The notes beneath the pieces were generated by a model. It saw nothing but the letters and a program-made list of their open reading frames with translations, had not been told where the DNA came from and searched no databases. A stretch of DNA of 64,000 bases from Novacetimonas maltaceti (GTDB lineage Bacteria; Pseudomonadota; Alphaproteobacteria; Acetobacterales; Acetobacteraceae). Of the stretch, positions 18,926 to 28,859 are shown piece after piece (positions within the stretch are counted from its first letter, which is position 1; each line of letters opens with the position of its first letter). A program made the position numbers and the translations under genes. Where the stretch lies: assembly GCF_002906255.1 (NCBI RefSeq), contig NZ_POTC01000016.1:1-64000 (forward strand). The letters run 5' to 3'.

Positions 18926-19621
18926 ATGGACAACAGCAGGCAGGCCACGGCGGCAGCCCCCTTTACCCGTCTTGGGATCGTGGTCGGGATGGAGGCCGAG
19001 GCCGCCCTGATCCGCCCGTTTTTCCCCACCGCGCGCTTTGGCATCAGTGGCGCGACGCTGGATGGTGCGCGGAGGGCGACCTCCATCCTGCTGACATCCG
19101 GGGTGGATGCGGTGCTGTCGTTCGGGCTGGCGGCCGGACTGGACCCGGCGCTGTATCCTGGGATCGTCCTGCTGCCGCGTCATGTGGTGGTCGATGGGAC
19201 GCGCATCCCCACCGACCCGGCCCTTTCCGACTGGCTTGGTCAGGGGATGCGGACGGTGCGGCGCGGCGACCTGCTGCACAGTGACGTGATCGTCTCCGAC
19301 CGCAAGGAGAAGGCCGAACTGTTCGCGCAGAGCGGGTGCGAAGGTCTGGATATGGAAAGCGGCGTGGTGGCGACGCTGTGTTCGGAACGCAAGGTGCCGT
19401 TCGCGGTCCTGCGTATCGTGTGCGACCCGGCGGACCGCACGCTGCCGCCTGCCGCCGTGGTGGCGTTGCAGCCGGGCGGGGGGATCGCGCTTGGGGCGAT
19501 CCTGCGTAATGTGCTGGCCCATCCGGGGCAGATACCGGCCCTGATCGCGGTGGGCCGGGACGCCGGCATGGCCCGCAAGGCCGCGCGTGCCATGCTGCGG
19601 CGGCGGTTTGATCCGGACTGA
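18926..19621 (+). CDS. hpnG: Hopanoid-associated phosphorylase HpnG
   Basis: A 231-residue protein of the nucleoside-phosphorylase/nucleosidase fold. In the hopanoid route HpnG releases adenine from adenosylhopane to give phosphoribosyl-hopane. Visible features are GIVVGMEAEAAL at the N-terminus, SFGLAAGLDP and the purine/ribose-binding GLDMESGVVA near residue 145. The usual next gene, hpnH (a radical SAM enzyme making adenosylhopane), does not follow. Confidence 0.92.
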   Translation: MDNSRQATAAAPFTRLGIVVGMEAEAALIRPFFPTARFGISGATLDGARRATSILLTSGVDAVLSFGLAAGLDPALYPGIVLLPRHVVVDGTRIPTDPALSDWLGQGMRTVRRGDLLHSDVIVSDRKEKAELFAQSGCEGLDMESGVVATLCSERKVPFAVLRIVCDPADRTLPPAAVVALQPGGGIALGAILRNVLAHPGQIPALIAVGRDAGMARKAARAMLRRRFDPD

Positions 19622-19624
19622 TGG

Positions 19625-19695
19625 GGGCTGCCTTTGTCTGGGGAAGGTGGCGTTCTTTTTGAAGCTTTTTGAAAAAAGCTTCACCAAAAACTTTT
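19625..19695 (+). repeat. Damaged copy of the 80-bp repeat
   Basis: Hairpin II and the right outer arm (GAAGCTTTTTGAAAAAAGC, CCAAAAACTTTT) are intact, while the left outer arm and hairpin I are degraded. It starts directly after the hpnG stop codon. Confidence 0.75.
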
Positions 19696-19957
19696 ATTAT
19701 TTCAGGCAGTTATGGGGACTACCTTTTCAGGTGTTCCTTGACTGGCCGGCTTCCAGGGGGCAAAGCCCTTTGGCGGTTCGGGGGCAGCGCCCTTGAAGAT
19801 GACGTGTCATCACGCATAGGCGAGATGTGACCTCCCATGCAGGCACCGGGTATCAGCCATTTGTGGAATATCGCGTTGTTTTCGCGGTATGTTTCAAAAA
19901 ATGACAGCAATCCGGCGCAGGCGCCGCACGTTCGCGATAGGGCGCGGCGATGCGGAA

Positions 19958-19971
19958 TTGATTCGCGTCAA
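19958..19971 (+). promoter_or_regulatory. FNR-like binding site upstream of ackA-xfp
   Basis: TTGATTCGCGTCAA matches the FNR/FixK-type consensus TTGAT-N4-ATCAA in nine of ten defined positions. Its centre is about 42 bases before a plausible start site, set by a TAGGAT -10-like box at 19995-20000. That is the usual position for class II activation. ackA starts 61 bases downstream of the site. Confidence 0.55.
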
Positions 19972-20031
19972 TGTGTCGCGGGTTCGATAGTCGATAGGAT
20001 GGCGCCGGTTGTCGGGAAAGGAAAGACGGGC

Positions 20032-21237
20032 ATGACAAAGGCTGTTCTGGCATTGAATGCAGGGTCGTCCAGCCTGAAATTCGCCCTGTTCCGCATCGAC
20101 CCGACCGACACCCCAGCCAGTCCCAGCCACCGCATCGCCTCTGGCGAGGTGGAGGGCATCGGCACCCACCCGCATTTCCGCGCCAAGGATGCCAGTGGCA
20201 AGGTCCTGATTGATGAAAGCTGGGACGCCCATGCGGGCGGCCCTGATGCCCACCATGGACCCATGGCCACCCTGATGGAGTGGGTGGGGGAGCATCTTGG
20301 CGGGGTCGAACTGATGGGGGTGGGGCACCGTGTCGTGCATGGCGGGCCGGACTTCATCCGCCCGGTGCGCATCACGCCCGACGTGCTGGCCGCCCTTTCG
20401 GCGCTGACGCCGTTCGCCCCGCTGCATCAGCCCGGCAGCCTCGCGCCCGCGCGCGCGCTGATGGCGCAGCGGCCGGACCTGCCGCAGGTCGCGTGTTTCG
20501 ATACCGCCTTCCACCACACCATGCCCGCCGTTGCGCAGGCGCAGGCCCTGCCGCGTTCCTATGCGGAGAAGGGCGTGCGGCGGTACGGGTTCCATGGGCT
20601 GTCATACGAATATATTGCCAACTGCCTGCGCGAACGCGCGCCGCGCCTTGCGGCGGGGCGCTGCATCGTGGCGCATGTCGGCAGCGGGGCCAGCCTGTGC
20701 GCCCTGCGCGAGGGGCACAGCATCGACACGACGATGGGGTTTTCGGTGCTCGACGGGCTGATGATGGGCACGCGCTGCGGTCACCTTGATCCGGGCGTGA
20801 TCCTGTACATGCTCAAGGAAGAGGGGCTGGGCGCGGCCGAGGTCGAGACGGTGCTGTATCACCATTCCGGCCTGCTGGGCATGTCGGGCGTGTCGAACGA
20901 CATGCGCGACCTGCATGCCCGCGCCGCCCACGATCCCGCCGTCAGCGCGGCGCTGGACCTGTTCGTCTACCGCTTCGTGCAGGAGGCGGGGATGATGGCC
21001 GCGTCGCTGCAGGGGCTGGATGGGCTGGTGTTCACGGCTGGCATTGGCGAAAATGACGCCATCGTGCGGGCCGCGATCTGTGCGCGGCTGCAATGGCTCG
21101 GGGTGCGGCTGGACGAAGCCGCGAATACCGCGAACAGCGAAATCATCAGCACATCCGACAGCACGGTCGAGGTGCGGGTCATTCCCACGGATGAGGAAAC
21201 GACGATCCGCCGCCATGTGATGATGTGTCTGGCGTAA
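20032..21237 (+). CDS. ackA: Acetate kinase
   Basis: Interconverts acetyl phosphate and acetate, making ATP. The 401-residue protein begins at the ATG at 20032 with [14 protein letters not shown], the N-terminal phosphate loop. [10 protein letters not shown] and [20 protein letters not shown] are the other family motifs. The longer open frame upstream lies in the promoter region and is not part of the gene. Phosphoketolase starts 34 bases later, so acetyl phosphate made by that enzyme is likely drained to acetate and ATP. Confidence 0.95.
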   Translation: MTKAVLALNAGSSSLKFALFRIDPTDTPASPSHRIASGEVEGIGTHPHFRAKDASGKVLIDESWDAHAGGPDAHHGPMATLMEWVGEHLGGVELMGVGHRVVHGGPDFIRPVRITPDVLAALSALTPFAPLHQPGSLAPARALMAQRPDLPQVACFDTAFHHTMPAVAQAQALPRSYAEKGVRRYGFHGLSYEYIANCLRERAPRLAAGRCIVAHVGSGASLCALREGHSIDTTMGFSVLDGLMMGTRCGHLDPGVILYMLKEEGLGAAEVETVLYHHSGLLGMSGVSNDMRDLHARAAHDPAVSAALDLFVYRFVQEAGMMAASLQGLDGLVFTAGIGENDAIVRAAICARLQWLGVRLDEAANTANSEIISTSDSTVEVRVIPTDEETTIRRHVMMCLA

Positions 21238-21271
21238 CGGACACGGACAATTTGTTTCGAAAGGGACGCAG

Positions 21272-23641
21272 ATGAGTGAGACAGCATCCGCCACGCCGTT
21301 ATCGGCGCAGGAACTGGCGTTAATGAACAAGTGGTGGCATGCCGCCAACTACCTGTCGATTGCGCAGATCTACCTGCTGGCCAACCCGCTCCTGCGTGAG
21401 CCGCTGAAGCTTGAGGACACCAAGCCGCGCCTGCTGGGGCACTGGGGCACGACGCCGGGGCTGAATTTCCTGTATGTGCACCTCAACCGCATCATCCGCG
21501 AACAGGACCGCAGCATCCTGTTCGTCGCGGGGCCGGGACACGGGGCGCCGGGCGTCATCGCCAACACCTACCTTGAAGGCACCTACAGCGAGTATTTCCC
21601 CGAAGTGTCGCAGGACGCGGACGGGCTGGCGCGGCTGGTCAAGCAGTTCTCCTTCCCCGGCGGGATCCCGAGCCACGCGGCGCCGACGACGCCGGGTTCG
21701 ATCAACGAAGGCGGCGAGCTTGGCTATTCCCTGTCGCATGCCTATGGCGCGGTGTTCGACAATCCCGACCTGATCGCCGCGTGCGTCGTCGGCGATGGCG
21801 AGGCCGAGACCGGGCCGCTGGCGACATCGTGGCACAGCAACAAGTTCCTTGACCCCAAGACCGATGGCGCGGTCCTGCCGATCCTGCACCTCAACGGCTA
21901 CAAGATCGCGAACCCCACCGTTCTGGCGCGTATCTCGCCCGAGGAACTGGTCTCCCTGTTCAAGGGCTATGGCTACGACCCGATCGTGGTGGAAGGCGAC
22001 GTGCCCGACGTGGTGCACCAGGCCATGGCAAGTGCGATGAACACCGCGTTCGCCCGCATCGACGCCATCCAGAAGGCCGCCCGCACCGAGGGCAAGACCG
22101 AACGGCCCGCATGGCCCATGATCATCATGCGCACGCCCAAGGGCTGGACCTGCCCCAAGACGGTGGATGGCCTGCGGGTCGAAGGCTACTGGCGCGCCCA
22201 TCAGGTGCCCTTTACCGACATGGGCAATCCCGCGCACCTCAAGCTGCTCGACGAATGGCTGCACAGCTACAAGCCTGAAGAGCTGTTTGACGAAAACGGC
22301 ACCTTGGTGCCCGAGGTCGCGGCACTGGCGCCCAAGGGCAACCGCCGCATGAGCGCCAATCCCCATGCCAATGGCGGCCTGCTGCGCCGGGACCTGCGCC
22401 TGCCGGATGTCGAACCCTATGCCGTGACGGTGGAATCGCCGGGCCATGCGCTGGGTGAGGGCACGCGCGTGCTGGGCACGTGGCTGCGTGACGTGATGAA
22501 GGAAAACCTGTCGTCGCGTAACTTCCGCGTGCTGGCGCCGGATGAAAACAATTCCAACCGCCTCAATGCCGTGCTCGACGTCACCAACCGCGCATGGAAC
22601 GCCGAGACGTTCGATTACGATGACCATCTGTCCGTCGATGGCCATGTGATGGAAATCCTCAGCGAGCATACCTGTCAGGGCTGGCTGGAAGGCTACCTGC
22701 TGACGGGCCGCCATGGCTTCATGTCGTGCTACGAGGCGTTCATCCACATCGTCGACTCGATGGTCAACCAGCATGCCAAGTGGATCAAGCAGGCCGATGA
22801 GGTGCCGTGGCGTGCCCCGATCGCCTCGCTCAACTACCTGCTGACATCGCATGTCTGGCGGCAGGACCATAACGGGTTCAGCCATCAGGACCCCGGCTTC
22901 ATTGACCATGTCCTGAACAAGAAGGCCAAGACCGTCCGCGTGTACCTGCCGCCCGATGCGAACACGCTGCTGTGCACGGCGAAGACCTGCCTTGAAAGCC
23001 GCGACCGCGTGAACGTCATCGTGGCGGGCAAGCAGCCGGAGCCGCAGTGGCTGGACATGAACTCCGCCATCGAGCATTGCGCGCAGGGTATCGGCATCTG
23101 GGAATGGGCAAGCAACGACAAGGGTGGCGAGCCCGATGTCGTGATCGCCTGTGCCGGTGACGTGCCCACCATCGAGGCGCTGGCCGCGACGCAGATCCTC
23201 AACGAACACCTGCCGGACCTGAAGGTGCGCGTCATCAACGTCGTGAACCTGCTGACGCTGCAGACCCCGCAGGAACATCCCGACGGGCTGGATGATGCGT
23301 CGTTCGACAGCCTGTTCACGGTGGACAAGCCGGTGATCTTCGCCTTCCACGGCTATCCCGCGTTGATCCACAAGCTGATCTACAAGCGGACCAACTGCCG
23401 TAACTTCCATGTCCATGGCTATCGCGAGGAAGGGTCGACCACGACGCCGTTCGACATGACGGTGCGCAATAACCTGGACCGCTTCCATCTGGTGCAGAAT
23501 GTGATCCGTCGCGTGCCGGCACTGGCGGTCAAGGCGGCCTATGCCAACCAGCTGATCAATGACAAGCTGAACGAGCACAAGCGTTACGTCGCGCAGTACG
23601 GGCAGGACCTGCCGGAAGTGCGCAACTGGCGCTGGTCGTAA
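21272..23641 (+). CDS. xfp: Xylulose-5-phosphate/fructose-6-phosphate phosphoketolase
   Basis: A thiamine-diphosphate enzyme of 789 residues that cleaves xylulose 5-phosphate or fructose 6-phosphate with phosphate, giving acetyl phosphate and a shorter sugar phosphate. Family features: [18 protein letters not shown] at the N-terminus, [25 protein letters not shown], the cofactor motif [20 protein letters not shown] near residue 175, and C-terminal [14 protein letters not shown]. With ackA it forms a phosphoketolase shunt. The operon ends at a strong terminator. Whether it accepts fructose 6-phosphate cannot be told from sequence. Confidence 0.96.
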   Translation: MSETASATPLSAQELALMNKWWHAANYLSIAQIYLLANPLLREPLKLEDTKPRLLGHWGTTPGLNFLYVHLNRIIREQDRSILFVAGPGHGAPGVIANTYLEGTYSEYFPEVSQDADGLARLVKQFSFPGGIPSHAAPTTPGSINEGGELGYSLSHAYGAVFDNPDLIAACVVGDGEAETGPLATSWHSNKFLDPKTDGAVLPILHLNGYKIANPTVLARISPEELVSLFKGYGYDPIVVEGDVPDVVHQAMASAMNTAFARIDAIQKAARTEGKTERPAWPMIIMRTPKGWTCPKTVDGLRVEGYWRAHQVPFTDMGNPAHLKLLDEWLHSYKPEELFDENGTLVPEVAALAPKGNRRMSANPHANGGLLRRDLRLPDVEPYAVTVESPGHALGEGTRVLGTWLRDVMKENLSSRNFRVLAPDENNSNRLNAVLDVTNRAWNAETFDYDDHLSVDGHVMEILSEHTCQGWLEGYLLTGRHGFMSCYEAFIHIVDSMVNQHAKWIKQADEVPWRAPIASLNYLLTSHVWRQDHNGFSHQDPGFIDHVLNKKAKTVRVYLPPDANTLLCTAKTCLESRDRVNVIVAGKQPEPQWLDMNSAIEHCAQGIGIWEWASNDKGGEPDVVIACAGDVPTIEALAATQILNEHLPDLKVRVINVVNLLTLQTPQEHPDGLDDASFDSLFTVDKPVIFAFHGYPALIHKLIYKRTNCRNFHVHGYREEGSTTTPFDMTVRNNLDRFHLVQNVIRRVPALAVKAAYANQLINDKLNEHKRYVAQYGQDLPEVRNWRWS

Positions 23642-23689
23642 GGCACCAGCGATCTGGCCCGGATCATCCGATCCGGGTCTGGTGACCGG

Positions 23690-23729
23690 AATACCGGCAA
23701 TGGGCATGGCCTGTTGCCGGTATTTTTTT
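23690..23729 (+). terminator. Rho-independent terminator of ackA-xfp
   Basis: A near-perfect stem AATACCGGCAA with TTGCCGGTATT, an 11-base loop, then a run of seven T. Confidence 0.88.
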
Positions 23730-23766
23730 GTGGAAAGGCTGCGTGGGAAACGGAAAGGAAATCGTT

Positions 23767-23847
23767 CAGAAGTTTTTGGGTGCCGCCTTTTTTTAAAAAG
23801 GCGGCGTCTTTGAAGCTTTTTGAAAAAAGCTTCACCAAAAACTTCTG
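23767..23847 (+). repeat. 80-bp three-way-junction repeat, forward copy with altered outer arms
   Basis: Outer arms are CAGAAGTTTTTGG and CCAAAAACTTCTG, still perfectly complementary although both differ from the usual AAAAG/CTTTT. Hairpin I is GCCGCC with GGCGGC. It lies between the convergent xfp and efflux operons. Confidence 0.9.
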
Positions 23848-23880
23848 AAAATATTTCTGTTTTTTTTGGGGGGGGTAGGC

Positions 23881-23927
23881 AAAAAATACCCGCCCCCAGT
23901 TGTTTTTCGCATAACCGGGAACGGGTA
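23881..23927 (-). terminator. Candidate terminator of the efflux operon
   Basis: On the minus strand, TACCCG pairs with CGGGTA with further G/C pairs inside, followed by a run of six T. It is about 40 bases beyond the stop of the outer-membrane factor gene. Confidence 0.65.
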
Positions 23928-23964
23928 CTTCGACCAGTTCGTTACGTATATGTCGTCGTGCGTA

Positions 23965-25482
23965 TTACTGCTGGAACAGATGCGCGAGGAAGTTCTGCTT
24001 CTCCAGCGAGATCGGCAGCGTGGTGTTGGTCAGCGCCACACCCTGCCAGCCCGCACCGATGGCGGTGTACAGATCGATCGCATCCTGCAGCCGCTCCAGC
24101 CGCGCCATGGCTTCGGCATTCTGCGCGTTCAGGGTGGTGCGTTCCGTGGTCAGGACTTCAAGGAACCCGACCAGGCCGGCGCTGTAGAGCTTGCGGGCGC
24201 GCTCGCTCGCCAGGCTGCTGTCCTCGGCGGCCTTGGCCAGCAGTTCGGTATGTTCCTCATCATCATGCCACGCGGCCATCGCGTCCTCGACTTCCTTGAA
24301 GCCCTTGAGGACGGTCTGGCGGTAGTTCAGGCGGCTGGCTTCGGCGGCGGCCTGCGTCGCGCGCACCTGCGACGTCATCTTGCCGCCGTGCATCAGCGGC
24401 AGCGACGCCATCATCAGGAACTGCCAGCTCATGGTGGCGGCTTCCGTCATCTGCGACATGACCGAGGCATTCGGGTTGAAGCTGATGGGGATGCTGAAAT
24501 TGGGGTAAAGCTGCGACACCGCCATGCCGATGCGCGCCGTGGCCTCGGCATACTGGCGTTCGGCTGTGCGGATGTCGGGGCGGTTGGCAATGACGATCGA
24601 CGGCAGGGTGGCGGGGAATTCCGGCACCTTGGGCAGGGGCTTGGGCACCTTCAGCTCGATTTCGGAAGTGCCGGGCATCTGCCCCATCAGCACGTCAAGC
24701 GCATGCGTGATCTGGGAGATATGGGTCTTGAGCGGTTCACGCGCGGCGGTCTGGGAATCCAGTTCCGCCTTGGCCTGCGCGATCTGCATGGTGTTGCCAA
24801 CGCCTTCGAGGTACAGGCGGTTGGTCAGGTCATAGGCATCCTGCGCCACATGGATGTTGTTGTTCGCGATTTCCAGCCGCAACTGCTGATCACGCAGCAT
24901 CATGTAATCGCTGGCCACTTCCGACAGGATCATGACCATCAGGGCGCGGCGTTCCTCGATCGTGGCCTCGACGGCGTATTTCTGCGCCTCCACGCTGCGG
25001 CGGATGCGGCCGAAGACGTCAAGCTGCCAGCTGCCGGCCATGCCATAGGTCAGGTAGTTCGCATCCGGGTGGTTGGCCGGGTTGCCCGGGCGGATCGGCC
25101 AGTTTTCGATGTTGATCGAATACCGGACGTTACCGCCGCCCGCATCGGCGTCAAGCTGCGGATACCACTGCGACGCCTGCACGTCGCGGATCGCGCGTTC
25201 CGCAAGGATGTGCTGCCCGGCGGCCTGCAGGTCGTAATTGCCCGCGATCGCCTTGTCGATCAGCTTGTCGAGTTCAGGATCCTTGAACAGGTGCCACCAC
25301 TGTTTCAGTTCCTTGTCGGTTTCCTCGATCTCTTCCTTGGTCGCGGGATGGTCGTCCTCGGTGAAGCGGGCGGGCAGCTTCATGCGGTCGGGCTGGTAAC
25401 GCGGCCCGACCGTGCAACCGGCCAGCAGCAGGGCAGCGCTCAGGAACAGGCCGGTCTTGCGGGTGATCGTGGTAATATTCAT
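23965..25482 (-). CDS. NodT-type outer-membrane efflux factor (lipoprotein)
   Basis: A TolC/OprM-type outer-membrane channel of 505 residues. The N-terminus is a lipoprotein signal with lipobox LLAGC near residue 23, followed by TVGPRYQPD, the usual NodT start. The two repeated coiled-coil and strand regions follow, with AGLVGFLEVLTTERT near the C-terminus. It is the last gene of a leftward operon with a MarR regulator, a FUSC protein, a DUF1656 protein and a periplasmic adaptor, and would supply the exit duct. Confidence 0.9.
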   Translation of the reverse strand: MNITTITRKTGLFLSAALLLAGCTVGPRYQPDRMKLPARFTEDDHPATKEEIEETDKELKQWWHLFKDPELDKLIDKAIAGNYDLQAAGQHILAERAIRDVQASQWYPQLDADAGGGNVRYSINIENWPIRPGNPANHPDANYLTYGMAGSWQLDVFGRIRRSVEAQKYAVEATIEERRALMVMILSEVASDYMMLRDQQLRLEIANNNIHVAQDAYDLTNRLYLEGVGNTMQIAQAKAELDSQTAAREPLKTHISQITHALDVLMGQMPGTSEIELKVPKPLPKVPEFPATLPSIVIANRPDIRTAERQYAEATARIGMAVSQLYPNFSIPISFNPNASVMSQMTEAATMSWQFLMMASLPLMHGGKMTSQVRATQAAAEASRLNYRQTVLKGFKEVEDAMAAWHDDEEHTELLAKAAEDSSLASERARKLYSAGLVGFLEVLTTERTTLNAQNAEAMARLERLQDAIDLYTAIGAGWQGVALTNTTLPISLEKQNFLAHLFQQ

Positions 25483-25498
25483 TGTTGTGCCTGGCGCC

Positions 25499-26410
25499 TT
25501 ACAGGTGGTCTTGCAACCACGTCGTCAGATGGCCGCGTTGCGTGCGGGACTGTGGGCCGACGCTGATGGTCGCCGTCATGCCCGCGGCAAGGGTGATGCT
25601 GTCGGGAACATGATCCAGATGGATGCGCACCGGAATGCGCTGCGCCAGACGCACCCAGGTGAAGATCGGGCTGACGTCCTGCAGGCCAAGGCCGTCGGGC
25701 TTGCCGTTCTGGTCATTGATACCGCGTGCGATACTGACGACATGGCCGGGCAGGATGTCCTTGTATCCCATCAGCTTGACGCGCGCCTCGTCACCGACAT
25801 GCACGCCCCACATCTTCGTTTCCTCGAAATACCCGTTGACCCAGTAGGAGTCGGCGTCGATCACCGCAAGGCGCGCATGCCCCGCCGTGACGTAATCACC
25901 CACCCGCAGGTTCAGGTTGGTGATGTTGCCGTTGACCGGCGAATACAGGATGGAGCGCTGCAGGTTCAGCTTTGCCAGGTCGAGGGCCGCGCGCGCCGCG
26001 TCAACGGCCGCGATCTGCGTCGCCACGTTGGAGTTGAAGACTTCCTGCTCTTCCGCCGAGACGATACCGCCCAGTCCCATGCGGCGGCGGGCATCGTTCT
26101 GCTTGAGCTTCAGGTCCTCGAGCGCACCGTCAAGGCGGGCCTGCGCCTCGCGGATGGCCAGGTGGAAGCGGACCGGGTCAAGCACGAACAGGGGATCGCC
26201 CTTGTGGACGTACTGGTTGTCCACCACCGGTAGCTGGACCACCGTGCCGGAAACTTCGGGGGCGACATCGACCACATAGACGCGCACACGTCCGTCACGT
26301 GTCCACGGGGCAATCATGTAGGTGTCCCATAAGGTGACGCCCATGACGATGGCCATCGCCACGACCGCCAGGGTCAGTACCACACGGATCAGGGTGCGCA
26401 AGAGAGGCAT
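25499..26410 (-). CDS. HlyD-family efflux adaptor (AaeA-like)
   Basis: A membrane-fusion protein of about 303 residues. The ATG at 26410 starts a short cytoplasmic tail and one membrane helix (LIRVVLTLAVVAMAIVMGVT). A biotinyl-lipoyl-like half (VAPEVSGTVVQLPVVDNQYV), a helical hairpin and the second lipoyl half (ILYSPVNGNITNLNLRVGDY) follow. It bridges the FUSC pump and the outer-membrane factor. Similar AaeA-AaeB systems export aromatic carboxylic acids; the substrate here is inferred from gene order. Confidence 0.88.
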   Translation of the reverse strand: MPLLRTLIRVVLTLAVVAMAIVMGVTLWDTYMIAPWTRDGRVRVYVVDVAPEVSGTVVQLPVVDNQYVHKGDPLFVLDPVRFHLAIREAQARLDGALEDLKLKQNDARRRMGLGGIVSAEEQEVFNSNVATQIAAVDAARAALDLAKLNLQRSILYSPVNGNITNLNLRVGDYVTAGHARLAVIDADSYWVNGYFEETKMWGVHVGDEARVKLMGYKDILPGHVVSIARGINDQNGKPDGLGLQDVSPIFTWVRLAQRIPVRIHLDHVPDSITLAAGMTATISVGPQSRTQRGHLTTWLQDHL

Positions 26411-26439
26411 GGTGGATTCTCGAACCTTTTCGGCGACAG

Positions 26440-26634
26440 TCAGATGTACAGGATCATCAGGCAGAGGACGCAAGTGTAGAGCGCGACCTCGAACAGGGCG
26501 AGATGCCAGAACCATTTCATGATACCGCTCCACCACAGGAGGGAGCGCAGCAGCATGGTCACAGGCAGTGCCGCGATGGCATAGACGACAATCGGTGCCA
26601 TGAAGACACCGAAGAGGTTGAATTCGGTCAGCAT
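26440..26634 (-). CDS. DUF1656 small membrane protein (AaeX-like)
   Basis: A 64-residue protein with two hydrophobic helices, starting MLTEFNLFGVFMAPIVVYAI, the DUF1656/AaeX pattern. Its ATG overlaps the stop of the FUSC gene by one base (TGATG), so the two are translationally coupled. AaeX-type proteins accompany AaeA-AaeB pumps; their role is not known. Confidence 0.88.
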   Translation of the reverse strand: MLTEFNLFGVFMAPIVVYAIAALPVTMLLRSLLWWSGIMKWFWHLALFEVALYTCVLCLMILYI

Positions 26635-28859
26635 CAGGCGGTTCTCATTCCGAACGGGCCAGTCGTGGACGATACGGGCAGGGTCAGGCGGTTGTCGGCG
26701 CCGGGCATGTCCGCCGCCATCTGTAGCGGACCATGGCGATGGAAGAAACCGGGGATTGCCCCGATCAGCAGGGAGGCCTGCTCCAGGCAGGCGGCAATGC
26801 GGCGTGTGGGCGTATGGGCGGGAAGCCCGCGGCGGTCAAGGTGCGACATCAGCGTAAGTGCGGTCGCGCGCAGGGTCTGGACCGTCTGGGCCGGGTCGGA
26901 ACGCAGGTAACGGAACGCGCCCAGCGCCTCCATCACGCGCACGCGGTCGTCCTCATGGATCGCGGGGGAGGTGACGAGCGTGCGCAGCCGCACCAGCACG
27001 CGCCCCAGCGAAACCGCCATGAACGCCGCATCCGTCAGTTCGTAAACCCGTCCCGGCGGGGAAACGAGGGAGAAACGCTGGATGATGCGCAGTATTTTCT
27101 GCATCTGCAGGTTTTCCCACACCGGCCATTCGACATGCTGGCCCAGTGGCTGGCGCGCCAGATGTTCGGTCGCGCGCGCGATCGACGCCACAAGCCGCCC
27201 CGAGTCGAGGCGGTGATCGGCCGGCAGGATGACCCGGAACACCAGCGCGATGGACACCACGCCAAGCGCGAAGGCCAGCCACGTATTCATCAGCGACAGG
27301 TCGCTGTAGGTGATGGGATTGCGGATCTGCACCATGGCGTTGAAGAACACCGCATAGCCGAATCCGCGCATCGCGTGGCGCGGATGGAACTGGATCCAGA
27401 TCCCCGGCAGCAGGCACACCGACAGCGACAGCCACAGCAGCGGATAGCCGTCGATGCGCGGCAGCAGGAAGGTCTGGCAGATGAAGGCGGCGGGAATGGC
27501 CGCCAGCGTACCGCTTGCGAACATCACGCTGGCGCGCGACGCCAGCGGGCTTGTCGCCAGCAGGCATGATGCCGGGATCAGGTAGGTCAGCATGTTCGCC
27601 CCGTGCGTCCAGCGGCAGACATACCAGAACAGGCAGCCCAGCAGTGTCACGCACGCGCCGCGCGTGCCGTTGCGCAGGGCGGCGGGCCAGTCGAAATACA
27701 GTTTCAGCCCGATGGGACGGACATGTTCCTGCGGCCCCATGAAATCATCAAGCGCCGCGCACAGCTGCGCCAGGACGTCGCGTTCATTGTCGATGAAAGC
27801 GATGGTCGGCAGGTCCTGCGTCTGTTCGCCAAGCTCGTCGAGTTCGGCCATCGCCGCGCGGATGCGCCGGCGGATGGGGCGCATGTTGTCGCGTGCCTCC
27901 AGGTGCAGGTCCTCTGGCGGGAGGGTCGCGAAATAACGCATGATGTCCTGGCGGATGTGACGCGCCGTGCGTGCCTGCGATGTCAGCGGCGGCTCATCCT
28001 GCCAGATGGGGTGATGCGCGCTCAGCAGCCCGAGCAGGCGCGCCACCCCCCCGCGCAGCCCGCGCGCGCGCAGGCTGACGCTGTAATTGTCGGCGGCGGC
28101 GTATTCGATCGCCTCCACCAGCGCATTGGCCTGCGACAGCAGGCGCGCGCGCTGGTCGTATGACGTGATGGACATGGCGCGGAAGGACAGTGGCTGTCCC
28201 GCGTCATCGGGCATGGTGGTCGCGTCGTTCCATGACGCATCGGTCGGCTGCGCAAAGTGCGAGGTGATGTTGCGCAGCACCTGGTCGATCTGGCGTATGA
28301 CCTTTTCCGGGTGGCTGATGTTCGTCAGCAGGAAGACGAACGCCGTGCTCAGGATTCCCACCGTCACCGCAGACAGGCGCGACATCGCGGCCATGAAGAT
28401 ATGGTCGGGTTCGCTGAAGGCGGAGACGGAGATCAGGATGATGGTGTAGCCCGTCAGCACCGCGGCATAGGCCTTGTAGAACCGCAGCAGGGTGGACACG
28501 CAGCATGCCAGCCCGATGATGAACGACAGCCCCATGAAATACAGCACGGGCGATTGCGGGAACAGCGCCATCAGCGTGATGGCGGATGTGGCGCCGATGA
28601 TCGTGCCGAAAATGCGCCACACACTCTTGGACACCATCGCGCCGACGACCGGGTTGGCGACGATCAGCACCGTCGTGACGGAGGACATCGGTGTCTGGAG
28701 TTGCAGGTCGAAGGCAAGGAACAGCGCAAGCCCCACCGCAAGCAGCGTGCGGATGCTGTAGGCGATCGTGGGGCGCACCGTTTTCCAGTCGGGGAAAACG
28801 AATGTTCCCAGCCTGAGCAGGGGCTGTGACAGCGCGCCGTGGGGTGGGATCAGCCTCAT
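26634..28859 (-). CDS. FUSC-family efflux pump (AaeB-like)
   Basis: An inner-membrane transporter of about 741 residues with two blocks of hydrophobic helices separated by a large soluble region. The N-terminal block contains RTLLAVGLALFLAF and SSVTTVLIVANPVVGAM, typical of the fusaric-acid-resistance and AaeB group. The second block begins near WPAALRNGTRGACVTLLGCL. The ATG at 28859 overlaps the marR stop by four bases and is preferred to the ATG at 28931 inside marR. Predicted to export aromatic or other hydrophobic acids. Confidence 0.88.
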   Translation of the reverse strand: MRLIPPHGALSQPLLRLGTFVFPDWKTVRPTIAYSIRTLLAVGLALFLAFDLQLQTPMSSVTTVLIVANPVVGAMVSKSVWRIFGTIIGATSAITLMALFPQSPVLYFMGLSFIIGLACCVSTLLRFYKAYAAVLTGYTIILISVSAFSEPDHIFMAAMSRLSAVTVGILSTAFVFLLTNISHPEKVIRQIDQVLRNITSHFAQPTDASWNDATTMPDDAGQPLSFRAMSITSYDQRARLLSQANALVEAIEYAAADNYSVSLRARGLRGGVARLLGLLSAHHPIWQDEPPLTSQARTARHIRQDIMRYFATLPPEDLHLEARDNMRPIRRRIRAAMAELDELGEQTQDLPTIAFIDNERDVLAQLCAALDDFMGPQEHVRPIGLKLYFDWPAALRNGTRGACVTLLGCLFWYVCRWTHGANMLTYLIPASCLLATSPLASRASVMFASGTLAAIPAAFICQTFLLPRIDGYPLLWLSLSVCLLPGIWIQFHPRHAMRGFGYAVFFNAMVQIRNPITYSDLSLMNTWLAFALGVVSIALVFRVILPADHRLDSGRLVASIARATEHLARQPLGQHVEWPVWENLQMQKILRIIQRFSLVSPPGRVYELTDAAFMAVSLGRVLVRLRTLVTSPAIHEDDRVRVMEALGAFRYLRSDPAQTVQTLRATALTLMSHLDRRGLPAHTPTRRIAACLEQASLLIGAIPGFFHRHGPLQMAADMPGADNRLTLPVSSTTGPFGMRTA

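Larger units (their letters stand above)
19622..20031. other. Regulatory and repeat-remnant region between hpnG and ackA
   Basis: About 410 bases without a supported gene. The first part holds a damaged 80-bp repeat. It is followed by a G/C-rich palindromic stretch (GGGGGCAAAGCCC and GGGGCAGCGCCC, about 19755-19795) that looks like a fragment of another dispersed repeat. The last 80 bases hold the FNR-like box and promoter for ackA. Confidence 0.5.

Noticed and set aside
20032-23641. ackA and xfp as a recently transferred island
   Set aside because: Codon use and GC match the neighbours, and the pair is typical of acetic acid bacteria.
21320-23707. A 795-codon minus-strand ORF
   Set aside because: Antisense shadow of phosphoketolase; His/Arg-rich composition and no similarity.
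23584-23838. Short ORFs beginning with the same peptide (MVKLFSKSF or MKKASPKT) at many places
   Set aside because: They are translations through the 80-bp repeat and run backwards into neighbouring genes; they have no ribosome-binding sites and are not genes.
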